Assembly (NCBI GenBank): GCA_002404995.1 | Contig: DHKY01000001.1 | Location: 99,455-163,454, forward strand | Reading direction: 5' to 3' | From: Caryophanales bacterium UBA4682 | GTDB taxonomy: Bacteria; Bacillota_I; Bacilli_A; RFN20; CAG-288 | Length of the DNA stretch: 64,000 nucleotides | Shown here: in pieces, positions 7,808 to 15,603 of the stretch | How the letters are laid out: each line of letters starts with the position of its first letter | How positions within the stretch are numbered: position 1 is the stretch's first letter | The notes under the pieces: model-generated | Database searches by the model: none | What the model was told of the DNA's origin: nothing | The model's input: the letters and a program-made list of their open reading frames with translations, nothing else | Program-made: the position numbers and the translations under genes

Positions 7808-8761
7808 ATGCCGAATTTTCTCGCTCATTCTCTGGTTGCTAAGCGAGTAAGGGCAAAGGAAGCAAAGAACGACACCGGCTTCCTTGCCACCGATACCGAG
7901 GATTTCTTCATCCTTGGTTCCTTTGGTCCGGACGCTCTTTTCTACGGAGGACTTCTTCCGCAGAACGGATTGCATCTTGGTTATGCAAGGAAGAAAATCG
8001 GAAACAAGATTCATAAGACCGATGCCAAAGACTACTTCCGTTTGCTCGTCAATGAAGTCTACTCCATTGATGACGTCAAGAGCCGGAGACAGTTCGAAGC
8101 TTTCACACTCGGACAATTATCCCATTATCTTCTCGATAGCATCGCTCATCCCTATATCAGGTATGAGTCTGGCTTTGATTCGAACGGCAGAATCACAGGC
8201 AGATTCCATTACGAGCATGCACACTTTGAAACAAGGATTGATGCTGCTCTTGGAAAGAGATATGGTATCAGCTATTACCTCGAGCCAGAACACTTCCCTG
8301 TCTGTTCCAAGAAGGAAGTGCTGAACCGGCTAGAGAAGCCCTACGATGATGTCCTAAAATCGAGGTTGAAACTGAAAAGACTTCCGAAGAACTACTATTC
8401 GTCTTGCATCAAGAACTGGATCAGCGTCTATAAGTTAGCCAACAAAAAAGGAAAGTTCTTTGATTTCCTGTACGGAAAGAGCCGGATAGGTGCCATCCGT
8501 ACACCAAAGAACATCGATGAGAGCGTCTTGAACGAAGAGAAACGGGATTGGAAGAACCCGGTTACCGGTGAAATCCATAACGATTCCTTCATTCAAAGGC
8601 ACGCAAAGGCGACAGAACTGACCTATGCCTGTTACCAGGATCTCAAGAAGCAGGGATTCAACTATTCGGTAATCAGCAAATACTTAGATGGACTTGACTA
8701 CTATGGAAAGGCCATCGGAAGCAAAATGACGGTCTGGAAAGGAAAAAAGGCGACGGATTAA
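7808..8761 (+). CDS. Zinc-dependent phospholipase C family protein
   Basis: The 317-residue protein has the His/Asp-rich layout of the zinc-dependent phospholipase C-like family: N-terminal MPNFLAHSLV, GSFGPDALFYG, then GQLSHYLLDSIAHP and YEHAHFETRID. These His and Asp residues would bind a multinuclear metal site. There is no signal peptide, so the product appears cytoplasmic, and many family members have unknown substrates. It follows pduL by 15 nt, probably in one transcript, and ends in a terminator that overlaps its stop. Confidence 0.75.
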   Translation: MPNFLAHSLVAKRVRAKEAKNDTGFLATDTEDFFILGSFGPDALFYGGLLPQNGLHLGYARKKIGNKIHKTDAKDYFRLLVNEVYSIDDVKSRRQFEAFTLGQLSHYLLDSIAHPYIRYESGFDSNGRITGRFHYEHAHFETRIDAALGKRYGISYYLEPEHFPVCSKKEVLNRLEKPYDDVLKSRLKLKRLPKNYYSSCIKNWISVYKLANKKGKFFDFLYGKSRIGAIRTPKNIDESVLNEEKRDWKNPVTGEIHNDSFIQRHAKATELTYACYQDLKKQGFNYSVISKYLDGLDYYGKAIGSKMTVWKGKKATD

Positions 8762-8778
8762 CGCCGCCTTTTCCTTTT
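8747..8778 (+). terminator. Rho-independent terminator
   Basis: AAGGCG (8747-8752) pairs with CGCCTT (8765-8770), with inner pairing, followed by a T-rich tract. It closes the pduL/phospholipase-like transcript. Confidence 0.75.
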
Positions 8779-8819
8779 CATTTAGACAGCGCTTAACTAT
8801 TCTTCTAAAGATTAATTAG

Positions 8820-8890
8820 TGCTATAATTCTTTCACTTGAAAGAAAGCCCCTCAAATTCCTTTCAAGGTGAAATCCAAAGGAGAAATAAA
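8820..8890 (+). promoter_or_regulatory. metK promoter and structured leader
   Basis: The extended -10 TGC-TATAAT (TATAAT at 8823-8828) predicts +1 near 8835. The 56-nt leader begins with CTTGAAAG (8836-8843), which pairs perfectly with CTTTCAAG (8860-8867). TCCTTT (8858-8863), overlapping the 3' arm, is complementary to AAAGGA of the Shine-Dalgarno at 8877-8883. The two pairings exclude each other, the layout of a translational switch. I could not match it to a named SAM riboswitch class. Confidence 0.55.
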
Positions 8891-10069
8891 GTGGAAAAAA
8901 GGAAAAACCTATTCACCTCTGAATCTGTTTCGGAGGGGCATCCGGATAAGCTCTGCGACCGGATTGCCGATGCTATCTTAGATGCCAGACTAAAAAAGTC
9001 CCCCGCTTCCCGTACAGCAGTGGAAGTCATGGCAACAAGAGAGCGGATCATAATCTCGGGAGAGGTCTCTTCGGATGTCAGTGTCGACTACGAGAAAATT
9101 GCCCGGGATGTCGTCCGTGAAATCGGCTACACCACTCCGGAAAGCGGAATCGGAGCCGATACAAGGAAAGTCGAAGTCTATATCGACAAGCAGTCTCCAG
9201 ATATTGCACAAGGCGTCGACTCTTCTCTGGATCTCCATGAAATCGGAGCCGGTGACCAAGGCATCAGGTTCGGTTATGCGACAAACGAGACGGAGAACCT
9301 CAGGCCTCTTCCTTTAGTCCTGGCCCATAAGCTTGTCCGCTATGCAACGAATCTACGGAAACAGGGAATTTTAGACTTCGCCCGTCCAGACAGGAAGAGC
9401 CAGGTCACTATCGATTACACCGATAAGGAGCCGAAGGTCAATGCCGTGGTCTTCTCCTGTCAGCACAAACCAGATACAGACAGGGAATATCTTCGCAAGA
9501 CGATCAAGGAAAAGGTTATCTTGCCAGTCATCGATTCCTTCCATATCAGCCGTGACGGATTAGAAGAATTTTATATCAATCCGACCGGGCGCTTTGAAAT
9601 CGGCGGACCGAAAGGCGATACCGGACTGACCGGACGAAAAATCATCGTCGATACCTATGGTGGCTCTGCCCCGCATGGCGGAGGAAGCTTCTCCGGCAAG
9701 GATCCGACAAAGGTCGATCGTACCGCTGCCTATGCTGCCCGTTATGCCGCTAAGAACATTGTGGCAGCCAAGCTCTGCGACAAGTGTCTTATCGAATTAA
9801 GTTATGCCATCGGTGTTTCAAAGCCGGTCTCTATTTCCGTCGAGACTTTTGGAACCGAGCATGTCGACAAAGAGAAGATTCTGGAAGCCTTATGCAACGA
9901 GGAAATCTTTGACTTCACTCCAGGAGGCATCATCAAGGCCTTCTCTTTGACGAAGCCTTCGTTCCGTTACCAGGATCTGAGTGCTTACGGACATTTCGGA
10001 CGTCCAGATCTTAATCTCCCTTGGGAGAAGCTCGATAAAGCCGAAATCCTGAAGAAGTTCTGTTTCTAA
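8891..10069 (+). CDS. metK: S-adenosylmethionine synthetase
   Basis: The 392-residue enzyme makes S-adenosylmethionine from methionine and ATP, releasing phosphate and diphosphate. Family signatures are the N-terminal FTSESVSEGHPDK, the central GAGDQGIRFGYA and the P-loop-like GGGSFSGKDPTKVDR. The start is GTG at 8891, placed 7 nt after AAAGGAG; an upstream in-frame ATG at 8837 would run through the leader hairpin and lacks a ribosome-binding site. It is followed 10 nt later by a PLP decarboxylase, probably as an operon. The leader suggests translational feedback. Confidence 0.95.
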   Translation: MEKRKNLFTSESVSEGHPDKLCDRIADAILDARLKKSPASRTAVEVMATRERIIISGEVSSDVSVDYEKIARDVVREIGYTTPESGIGADTRKVEVYIDKQSPDIAQGVDSSLDLHEIGAGDQGIRFGYATNETENLRPLPLVLAHKLVRYATNLRKQGILDFARPDRKSQVTIDYTDKEPKVNAVVFSCQHKPDTDREYLRKTIKEKVILPVIDSFHISRDGLEEFYINPTGRFEIGGPKGDTGLTGRKIIVDTYGGSAPHGGGSFSGKDPTKVDRTAAYAARYAAKNIVAAKLCDKCLIELSYAIGVSKPVSISVETFGTEHVDKEKILEALCNEEIFDFTPGGIIKAFSLTKPSFRYQDLSAYGHFGRPDLNLPWEKLDKAEILKKFCF

Positions 10070-10079
10070 TCATTCCGAA

Positions 10080-11552
10080 ATGGAAAGCAAGAAATCAGCG
10101 GAACAGGAAAAAACACCGTTCCTCGATGCCTACAAAGCGTATCTTGAATCGAATGCCATTCCTTTTGATGTGCCAGGCCATAAGCTAGGTAATTTTGAAA
10201 CCGACTTATCCAGAAAGCTATCTCCTTGCTTCAGGAAATATGATGCCAATGCTCCAATTGGACTTGATAATCTCTATCATGCCAAAGGCGTTATCAAGGA
10301 AGCGGAGGACTTGGCAGCGAAGGCCTGTCATGCCGATCATTGTCTTTTCTCCGTCAATGGGACAACCGGTGCCATCCTGACCAGGTTCAGGAGCACACTT
10401 CATGCCAAAGACAAGGTTATCAGGCCAAGAAACATCCATAAATCCGTTGTAAACGGGCTCATTCTTTCTGGAGCGACCCCAATTTTCGTCAATCCTTATA
10501 TCGATGAAGAACTTGGAGTAGCCTGTCAGAGGAGAAGGGATGATTTGCTTAAGGCCAGGGATGAGAACAAGGATGCCAAAGCCGTCTTCATTATCAATCC
10601 TACCTACTTCGGCGTGACTGCCGATCTGAAGAAAATCGTCGAGGAAGCCCATAGCCGGAACAGGATTGTCAGGTGCGATGAAGCCCATGGATCGAACTTC
10701 TATTTTTCATCGAAGCTCCCAGTCTCTGCTAGGCAAGCCGGTGCCGACATCACGGCTAGGAGCAGGCACAAGAACTCCGGTTCTCTGACTCAGAGTTCCT
10801 TCCTCCTTGTCAAAGGGAAGCGAATCGATAGGTTTGAGGTCAAACGTGCTTTTGCTAGGTTCTCTTCGACATCTCCCTACCATCCTTTGATGGCTAGCCT
10901 TGATGCAGCAAGAAAGGAAAGGGCGCTTCATGGCAAGGAAATCCTTGACCACTGCTTATCCCTTTCCAAGTATGCAAGAGAGAATCTGAACAAGATTCCC
11001 GGCATCCATGTCTATGACAAAGCTTATATCCAGAAGAGGAACACGACTGGTGTCTTCGATATCGATCTGACAAAGCTTGTCATCGATGTCCGCGGACTGA
11101 ATAGGTTCGGCTATGACGTCTATAAGGAAATCCGCAAGGAATCCAACGTCCAGCTTGAACTAGGAGAGGTCTCTGTCGTACTTGCGATTGTCGGTCCTGG
11201 AACCACGAAAGAACATGTCGACAGACTGATTCAGGCCTTTGAGAGACTAAGCCGAGAACATTACAAAGAAGGAAAGAAGCTTTCTGTTCTCCGTTACCGG
11301 TATACCTATCCAATCAGGAGAAGGATACCGCGGACCGCCTATGATGCCCCCTATAAGATTCTTCCTCTGAAGGATGCAATCGGAGAAATATCAGAAGAGA
11401 CCATCAGGGCTTATCCGCCAGGCATTCCGATTATCCTTCCTGGAGAAGAAATATCGAAAGATACTATCACCAGGATTAACTTCTACAGGCGCGAAAAAGG
11501 CCAGATTCTTAAAGATACAAAAGAAGGCTGCATCAAAGTCGTTGTCCGTTAA
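10080..11552 (+). CDS. PLP-dependent Orn/Lys/Arg decarboxylase family protein
   Basis: The 490-residue protein belongs to the fold-type I decarboxylases (arginine, lysine or ornithine) that produce polyamine precursors. It carries FDVPGHKLG near the N terminus, VNGTTGA for PLP phosphate, RCDEAHGSNFYF with the PLP-contacting Asp and His, and SRHKNSGSLTQSS, whose Lys would form the Schiff base. The length matches short Bacillus-type SpeA/YaaO enzymes. It lies 10 nt after metK without a strong ribosome-binding site, suggesting coupling of SAM and polyamine supply. Which amino acid is used cannot be told by eye. Confidence 0.85.
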   Translation: MESKKSAEQEKTPFLDAYKAYLESNAIPFDVPGHKLGNFETDLSRKLSPCFRKYDANAPIGLDNLYHAKGVIKEAEDLAAKACHADHCLFSVNGTTGAILTRFRSTLHAKDKVIRPRNIHKSVVNGLILSGATPIFVNPYIDEELGVACQRRRDDLLKARDENKDAKAVFIINPTYFGVTADLKKIVEEAHSRNRIVRCDEAHGSNFYFSSKLPVSARQAGADITARSRHKNSGSLTQSSFLLVKGKRIDRFEVKRAFARFSSTSPYHPLMASLDAARKERALHGKEILDHCLSLSKYARENLNKIPGIHVYDKAYIQKRNTTGVFDIDLTKLVIDVRGLNRFGYDVYKEIRKESNVQLELGEVSVVLAIVGPGTTKEHVDRLIQAFERLSREHYKEGKKLSVLRYRYTYPIRRRIPRTAYDAPYKILPLKDAIGEISEETIRAYPPGIPIILPGEEISKDTITRINFYRREKGQILKDTKEGCIKVVVR

Positions 11553-11559
11553 TCCTAAA

Positions 11560-11589
11560 AAGGAAGTCGGGTTCCCGGCTTCCTTTTTT
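11560..11589 (+). terminator. Rho-independent terminator of metK–decarboxylase
   Basis: A 12-nt stem AAGGAAGTCGGG pairs with CCCGGCTTCCTT around a tiny loop and ends in a T run. Confidence 0.92.
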
Positions 11590-11654
11590 CATCGCCTCCC
11601 TTTAAAAAATGGACTATCTACACTATAATAATAGCAAGAAAGGGGTTACAGCCT

Positions 11655-12203
11655 ATGGAAATCAAATACATATCTAAAGATGTCTCCGTTACTCCGGCAA
11701 GGAAGAGCAGTACAGAAGAAAAGCTAGCGAAGTTCAGCCGTTATTTCCGCAACAGGGATTCCATCCGTACTGTCGTCACCATTAAGGTTCTCTCGGAACG
11801 TCAGGTCTCCGCAGAAGTCTCAAGGCAGGCAGGAACCGTTTATCTCCGTGCAAAGGCGATTGATGCCGATTACTATAACGCAATCGACAGAGTCGTTGAG
11901 AAGCTAGAAGGGCAGAGGCGGAAGAGGAAGACGCAGTTATCAAAGAACAACAAGAAGAATAAGCCGTTCAATGACTATTTCGAAAGGGAAGCCATCAAAG
12001 ATTCTACCTTAGGAAAAGAAGACTTCGAAGTCGTGAAACGGAAATCATTGTCCTTAGCTCCGATGGACAGGGACGAAGCCTTAGCAAGAAGGGATGCGCT
12101 TGGCCACTCCTTCTTCATCTATCTCGATTCCTCGACTGGTCTTGTAAATGTTCTTTATGAACGTGACGACCACAGCTACGGTATCATCGAAATCGACAAA
12201 TAA
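11655..12203 (+). CDS. hpf: Ribosome hibernation promoting factor, long form
   Basis: The 182-residue protein would bind the 30S decoding region and drive 100S dimer formation in slow growth. The N-terminal RaiA/S30AE domain (residues 1-100) is followed by a Lys-rich linker (about 92-106). The C-terminal dimerisation domain carries VVKRKSLSLAPMDRDEA and HSFFIYLDSSTGLVNVLY, the hallmark of long HPF. A -10 (TATAAT, 11624-11629) and AAAGGGG precede the ATG. It is monocistronic. Confidence 0.93.
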   Translation: MEIKYISKDVSVTPARKSSTEEKLAKFSRYFRNRDSIRTVVTIKVLSERQVSAEVSRQAGTVYLRAKAIDADYYNAIDRVVEKLEGQRRKRKTQLSKNNKKNKPFNDYFEREAIKDSTLGKEDFEVVKRKSLSLAPMDRDEALARRDALGHSFFIYLDSSTGLVNVLYERDDHSYGIIEIDK

Positions 12204-12249
12204 AGTCGAATAATCCATCGATTTTCATCAGCGCTCCGCCCAGAAAGCC

Positions 12250-12257
12250 TGTATAAT
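12250..12257 (+). promoter_or_regulatory. -10 box placing transcription start at the HAD start codon
   Basis: TATAAT at 12252-12257 predicts +1 at about 12264, two nt before the ATG at 12266. There is no room for a ribosome-binding site. No strong -35 is seen. Confidence 0.6.
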
Positions 12258-12265
12258 AATTGTAT

Positions 12266-13132
12266 ATGATCAAACTCATAGCTACAGACTTAGACGGAAC
12301 GCTTTTTTATCCGAAAAACAGGTTCTATGCAAGGCCGAAGAAGAACCGTGTCTTCCTACAGAAATTCATCGATCAGGGCGGTAAGCTCTGCATGGTTTCG
12401 GGCCGGAACGTCAAAATCCTTCCCTCTGTCAGGAAGGGACTAAAACGGGATGCCGACTTCATCGGATGCAACGGCGGATATATCAAGGACGAAAAAGGTT
12501 TCCATGACAGGAAACCGCTGAATACAAATAAGAGGATTGAGTTCTACGAAAAATACCTGCCTGACAAAAACGTCAAAGGATGGGTTCTGTTTGACCAATT
12601 CGATTTTCTGTACTTTACCGCTCCTCATAGGAATGCGATATCCAGTATCCTGTATTATACCTATAACTACCTCCGTCTTGCTTTCCGCGAGCTAAGGCTA
12701 GGAGATGACAAAAGGTTCGAAAAAAAGAGGTCTTCCTCCGACTGTTTCAAAAGGATGAGGATCTTCGGAATTGGAAAAAAGGCAAAGAAGAAGGCCGAAA
12801 GGTACTGTAAGAAATGCCAGGAGGAATACGGAGAGTATTTTTCCTTTGCCGCCTCAAGCAGTGCTGTCGAAGTCACAGCTCCGAAAGCCAATAAGGGCGA
12901 GGTCCTGTTAAAGTATTGCGAAAGGCATAATATCAAGCCGGAAGAAGTCCTTGTCTGCGGGGACAGCGGAAATGATCTGACAAGGTTTTCGAAGTTTCCT
13001 CATTCCTTTGCGAGGAGCCATGCCTCCGATGATTTCAAGGCCAAGGCCAACCATGTCATCAAGCATGTCTGTGACCTTCAAAAATATCTAGATCACCCGG
13101 AACAGATGGAAAACGACACCATCAAGGACTGA
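12266..13132 (+). CDS. HAD-superfamily (Cof-type) phosphatase
   Basis: The 288-residue protein is a Cof-type HAD hydrolase acting on small phosphorylated metabolites. Motif I is TDLDGTLF at the N terminus, motif II MVSGRN, motif III includes a Lys in APKANKGEVLL, and motif IV is CGDSGNDL. The large cap between motifs II and III (FIGCNGGYI onward) is typical. The ATG at 12266 is preferred over TTG at 12260. The mRNA is probably leaderless. Substrate unknown. Confidence 0.85.
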   Translation: MIKLIATDLDGTLFYPKNRFYARPKKNRVFLQKFIDQGGKLCMVSGRNVKILPSVRKGLKRDADFIGCNGGYIKDEKGFHDRKPLNTNKRIEFYEKYLPDKNVKGWVLFDQFDFLYFTAPHRNAISSILYYTYNYLRLAFRELRLGDDKRFEKKRSSSDCFKRMRIFGIGKKAKKKAERYCKKCQEEYGEYFSFAASSSAVEVTAPKANKGEVLLKYCERHNIKPEEVLVCGDSGNDLTRFSKFPHSFARSHASDDFKAKANHVIKHVCDLQKYLDHPEQMENDTIKD

Positions 13133-13147
13133 AAACATTGAATTCCT

Positions 13148-13176
13148 TTGGAAAAGGGTGTTGTTTTGTCTATAAT
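13148..13176 (+). promoter_or_regulatory. Promoter of the unknown-protein pair at 13215
   Basis: TTGGAA (13148-13153), 17-nt spacer, TATAAT (13171-13176). Predicted +1 near 13183. Confidence 0.75.
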
Positions 13177-13214
13177 GAAAAATGTGTGTTTATATTCAAT
13201 AGGAGCTTAAGATC

Positions 13215-14108
13215 ATGAATAACGAAGAACGTAACGTAAGGACGATCCTTACGATTGCCAGAATCTTGGAGTCCACTCTCTGGTATTGCTTGCCAAGCCA
13301 GAACAAAGATGGCTTCAATTTAGAGGAGCGCAAACAGAGAGGCAAGGCACTTGTTTCTTTGACACAGGAGGGCACACCTTTCGCAGTCAACTGCGACCGG
13401 AACGGAGATGTCGGCAAGAAGCTGAAGGAAGACAGGCAGTACCTGATCGAGGATGTCTACGGAGATCCCGGACGTATTGTCACTGTCGACATCAACTCCA
13501 AGGTCCATGTCGAAGAATCCTTGATTCTTGAATTATTCACCTCCATTGTCAATATCCGTGGTTATTTGGAAGGATTCCTTTCCTCTGCCTTATCTGCATT
13601 AAAGCAGCAGAACAAATTAGATGATTCCTTCGAACAGCTGATCAGGACAGATATCCGCTACTATCACGCCTTCGCTGGAAAAATTTCCTGCATTCTGATT
13701 GCCAATAAGTTCAGGGAACTGAACAAAAATGTCCAGACCTACGCCGAAAACTACTCCAAGAGCCACAATGGCGTTAATCCGAACCAGGATCCGGAATTCG
13801 ATGTACATAATGATCCCTCAATCCGCAGGCTGGAAAACGAATTCCATGAGCTCAATCAGGACAGGGTCAATGTCCTCAACACCTATGGTGACCATGATGC
13901 CGACTTTGTCTACGCACGGAACCAGGTCTACTCCGATGCCGATATTTTCACCGGAAAGAAGCAGACCACGAATATCAATGCCTTCTTCGATAGGTTCACG
14001 TCCTACTTCGATGATATCCTGAAAGCAACGAGAAACAAGTTGAATGTCAGGTTTGTCAAAGCCGGTCAGGAAATGGACGCTAAGAAAGAAGAAAAGAAAG
14101 CCGATTAA
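13215..14108 (+). CDS. Conserved-looking protein of unknown function
   Basis: The 297-residue protein has no family signature I recognise. It has no signal peptide or membrane helix, is rich in Asn, Asp and Lys, and reads as largely helical, with a charged C-terminal tail (KKEEKKAD). AGGAG precedes the ATG at 13215. It is followed 14 nt later by a small membrane protein in what is clearly a two-gene operon, so it may act with that protein at the membrane (inference). Codon use is like its neighbours, so it is probably a lineage-specific core gene. Confidence 0.75.
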   Translation: MNNEERNVRTILTIARILESTLWYCLPSQNKDGFNLEERKQRGKALVSLTQEGTPFAVNCDRNGDVGKKLKEDRQYLIEDVYGDPGRIVTVDINSKVHVEESLILELFTSIVNIRGYLEGFLSSALSALKQQNKLDDSFEQLIRTDIRYYHAFAGKISCILIANKFRELNKNVQTYAENYSKSHNGVNPNQDPEFDVHNDPSIRRLENEFHELNQDRVNVLNTYGDHDADFVYARNQVYSDADIFTGKKQTTNINAFFDRFTSYFDDILKATRNKLNVRFVKAGQEMDAKKEEKKAD

Positions 14109-14122
14109 AGGAGAATTACGTC

Positions 14123-14500
14123 ATGGAAGAAAAAGAAAAAACAAAGACTCCTTCCACAGAAGGAAAGAAGAGGTACAAGGGCGAAATCGTCTGGTACTCC
14201 ATCTTCGGGGCTATCTGGATTGCTGGTTTAGTCTTCGCTATCTTCGGAAGGGTGGCCTTCAATGTCGGACATGCTGCCGATAATGTCTTCTATCAGTGGC
14301 AGAAGAACTGGGCAAGCGCTTGGAACAGGAGCGGAGTCATCGACTTCCGTATCTTCGGAACCATTGTAAGGTTCGTTGCCAGGATCGGCATCATCATCGT
14401 TGTCAACGCCTACACTGCCAAAGCCAAGAACGAAGAAGCAAAGAAACGCCGTCTGGAAGAGCGTAAGCGTATCCTCAGGGAAGCCGATAAGGAAAAGTAA
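14123..14500 (+). CDS. Small two-helix membrane protein, unknown
   Basis: The 125-residue protein has two membrane helices: residues about 22-42 (YSIFGAIWIAGLVFAIFG) and about 75-95 (FGTIVRFVARIGIIIVVNA). Both ends are highly charged, and the C terminus (KNEEAKKRRLEERKRIL) looks like a basic cytoplasmic coil. AAAGGAG supports the ATG. It is the second gene of an operon with the 297-residue unknown. Family not recognised. Confidence 0.75.
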   Translation: MEEKEKTKTPSTEGKKRYKGEIVWYSIFGAIWIAGLVFAIFGRVAFNVGHAADNVFYQWQKNWASAWNRSGVIDFRIFGTIVRFVARIGIIIVVNAYTAKAKNEEAKKRRLEERKRILREADKEK

Positions 14501-14513
14501 ATCTGTCTCAAAG

Positions 14514-14542
14514 AAAAAGTGCCTTCATCGGGCACTTTTTTT
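14514..14542 (+). terminator. Rho-independent terminator
   Basis: AAAAAGTGCC pairs with GGCACTTTTT around a 7-nt loop and ends in a T run. It closes the 13215/14123 operon. Confidence 0.9.
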
Positions 14543-14545
14543 GTA

Positions 14546-14574
14546 CAAAAAAAGTCCGGAAGTTACCGGACTTT
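14546..14574 (-). terminator. Rho-independent terminator (minus strand)
   Basis: The minus-strand hairpin AAAGTCCGG/CCGGACTTT is followed by a T run, 9 nt past the stop of the small gene at 14583. It sits back to back with the plus-strand terminator. Confidence 0.9.
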
Positions 14575-14582
14575 AAAAGCAG

Positions 14583-14744
14583 TTATTCAGCTTTTTCGGC
14601 AGCAGCCTTAGCGGCGGCAGCCTTCTCGGCCTTATGCTGAGCCTTCTTCAGAGCTTCGCGTTTGGCTTCTTTGGCAACTTTTTTGTCGCGACGGACTTTC
14701 CACTCATCGGCGAAGCCGCGAGCTTCGAATTTTTTCTTTCCCAT
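14583..14744 (-). CDS. Small Lys/Ala-rich basic protein (53 aa)
   Basis: This short gene starts MGKKKFEARGF, continues with a basic stretch (KVRRDKKVAKEAKREALKK) and ends in an alanine/lysine helix (AAAAKAAAEKAE). It is well supported as a real gene. It has a full promoter (TTGAAA, 16 nt, TATAAT), a Shine-Dalgarno GAGGTG before the ATG, and its own terminator. The composition recalls histone-H1-like or ribosome-associated peptides, but no family is recognised, so nucleic-acid binding is only a guess. It would be highly expressed judged by its signals. Confidence 0.8.
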   Translation of the reverse strand: MGKKKFEARGFADEWKVRRDKKVAKEAKREALKKAQHKAEKAAAAKAAAEKAE

Positions 14745-14771
14745 GATAATTCACCTCAGATAACGTTCACC

Positions 14772-14799
14772 ATTATAGCAAAACAGAGATATTTTTCAA
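14772..14799 (-). promoter_or_regulatory. Promoter of the 53-residue basic protein
   Basis: On the minus strand TTGAAA (14799-14794), 16 nt, then TATAAT (14777-14772) with a TGC extension. Strong by consensus. Confidence 0.8.
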
Positions 14800-14802
14800 G
14801 AG

Positions 14803-15069
14803 TTATTGTCGCCACGAATAATATTCGTCGTCTTTTTTCTTGTCAACCCTATCTTCATCCTCATCATGGTCAATCGTAAAGACATTCTTCTCATAGATTT
14901 CAAGGAAAGAATACGGAGAAATTCTAGCCTCCCTGTTTCCATCCGAGATAAAGATCTTCTCGTTGACGAAAAGAAAAATGTTTTCCTTTCCGTCAATGAC
15001 AGAGAAGAGCTTATAGCCAGCCTTAAGCAGGCTGAGTGCTTTTTTTGAATCGATTCTGTTTTCTTCCAT
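14803..15069 (-). CDS. Small acidic hypothetical protein
   Basis: The 88-residue protein starts MEENRIDSKKALSLLK and ends in a very acidic tail (DHDEDEDRVDKKKDDEYY). No family is recognised. The middle (LFSVIDGKENIFLFVNE) looks like paired beta strands. A divergent -10 box places transcription start about 3 nt before the ATG, so the mRNA is probably leaderless. It shares that promoter spot with the NUDIX gene on the other strand. Confidence 0.65.
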   Translation of the reverse strand: MEENRIDSKKALSLLKAGYKLFSVIDGKENIFLFVNEKIFISDGNREARISPYSFLEIYEKNVFTIDHDEDEDRVDKKKDDEYYSWRQ

Positions 15070-15078
15070 TGCTTTTCT

Positions 15079-15086
15079 ATTATAAT
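15079..15086. promoter_or_regulatory. Overlapping divergent -10 boxes
   Basis: The palindromic ATTATAAT gives TATAAT on plus (15081-15086, predicted +1 at 15093) and on minus (15084-15079, predicted +1 near 15072). The plus +1 coincides with the NUDIX GTG; the minus +1 is 3 nt before the 88-residue gene. Confidence 0.65.
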
Positions 15087-15092
15087 GTTTCT

Positions 15093-15599
15093 GTGAAGAG
15101 AAACCGAGAATATATTCCTTATCTGAGAAATCTCGTCGGACACAGAGAAATCAGGGCAACTGGCGTTACTGCCCTGATTATCAACGAAAAAGAAGAAGTC
15201 CTTCTCGAAAAAAGAAGCGATAACTCTCTTTTTTCTTTGCCGGGCGGTGCATTAGACAGGGACGAGACAATTTACGAAGGAAGGTTACGGGAAATCAAGG
15301 AAGAGACCGGACTCACACTAGAAAACGGAACCCTTTTCCAGATTATTTCTCCAAACCACAATAAAGTCACTTATCCAAACGGTGATATTACGGATTATAC
15401 AAATTTCATTTTCCTGTTCAAGGTACAATCCAAAGACTGTCCTTTGAACAGAGAGCATGACAAAGAATCCCTCTACTTGAAGTTCTATCCGATTGATAAT
15501 CTTCCGGAAGAAAAAGAATTCCTGCTCGGAAGCTATGAACCGATACAGAAATACAGAAGAAAAGATTTCTCTCTCACTCTCGATGAAAGGAAAGCATAA
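15093..15599 (+). CDS. NUDIX hydrolase
   Basis: The 168-residue protein hydrolyses a nucleoside diphosphate linked to another group, or acts as a related housecleaning pyrophosphatase. The Nudix box is perfect: G-x5-E-x7-REIKEETGL, beginning at GALDRDE. The start is GTG at 15093, the only plausible in-frame start near the promoter, and it coincides with the predicted transcription start, so the mRNA is probably leaderless. It is followed 4 nt later by a MazG-like gene, so two nucleotide housecleaning enzymes are paired. Confidence 0.85.
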   Translation: MKRNREYIPYLRNLVGHREIRATGVTALIINEKEEVLLEKRSDNSLFSLPGGALDRDETIYEGRLREIKEETGLTLENGTLFQIISPNHNKVTYPNGDITDYTNFIFLFKVQSKDCPLNREHDKESLYLKFYPIDNLPEEKEFLLGSYEPIQKYRRKDFSLTLDERKA

Positions 15600-15603
15600 C
15601 AAA

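Noticed and set aside
8835..8890. Known SAM riboswitch (SAM-I or S-MK) before metK
   Set aside because: The leader is only about 56 nt and lacks the conserved cores I know; reported instead as an unassigned leader.
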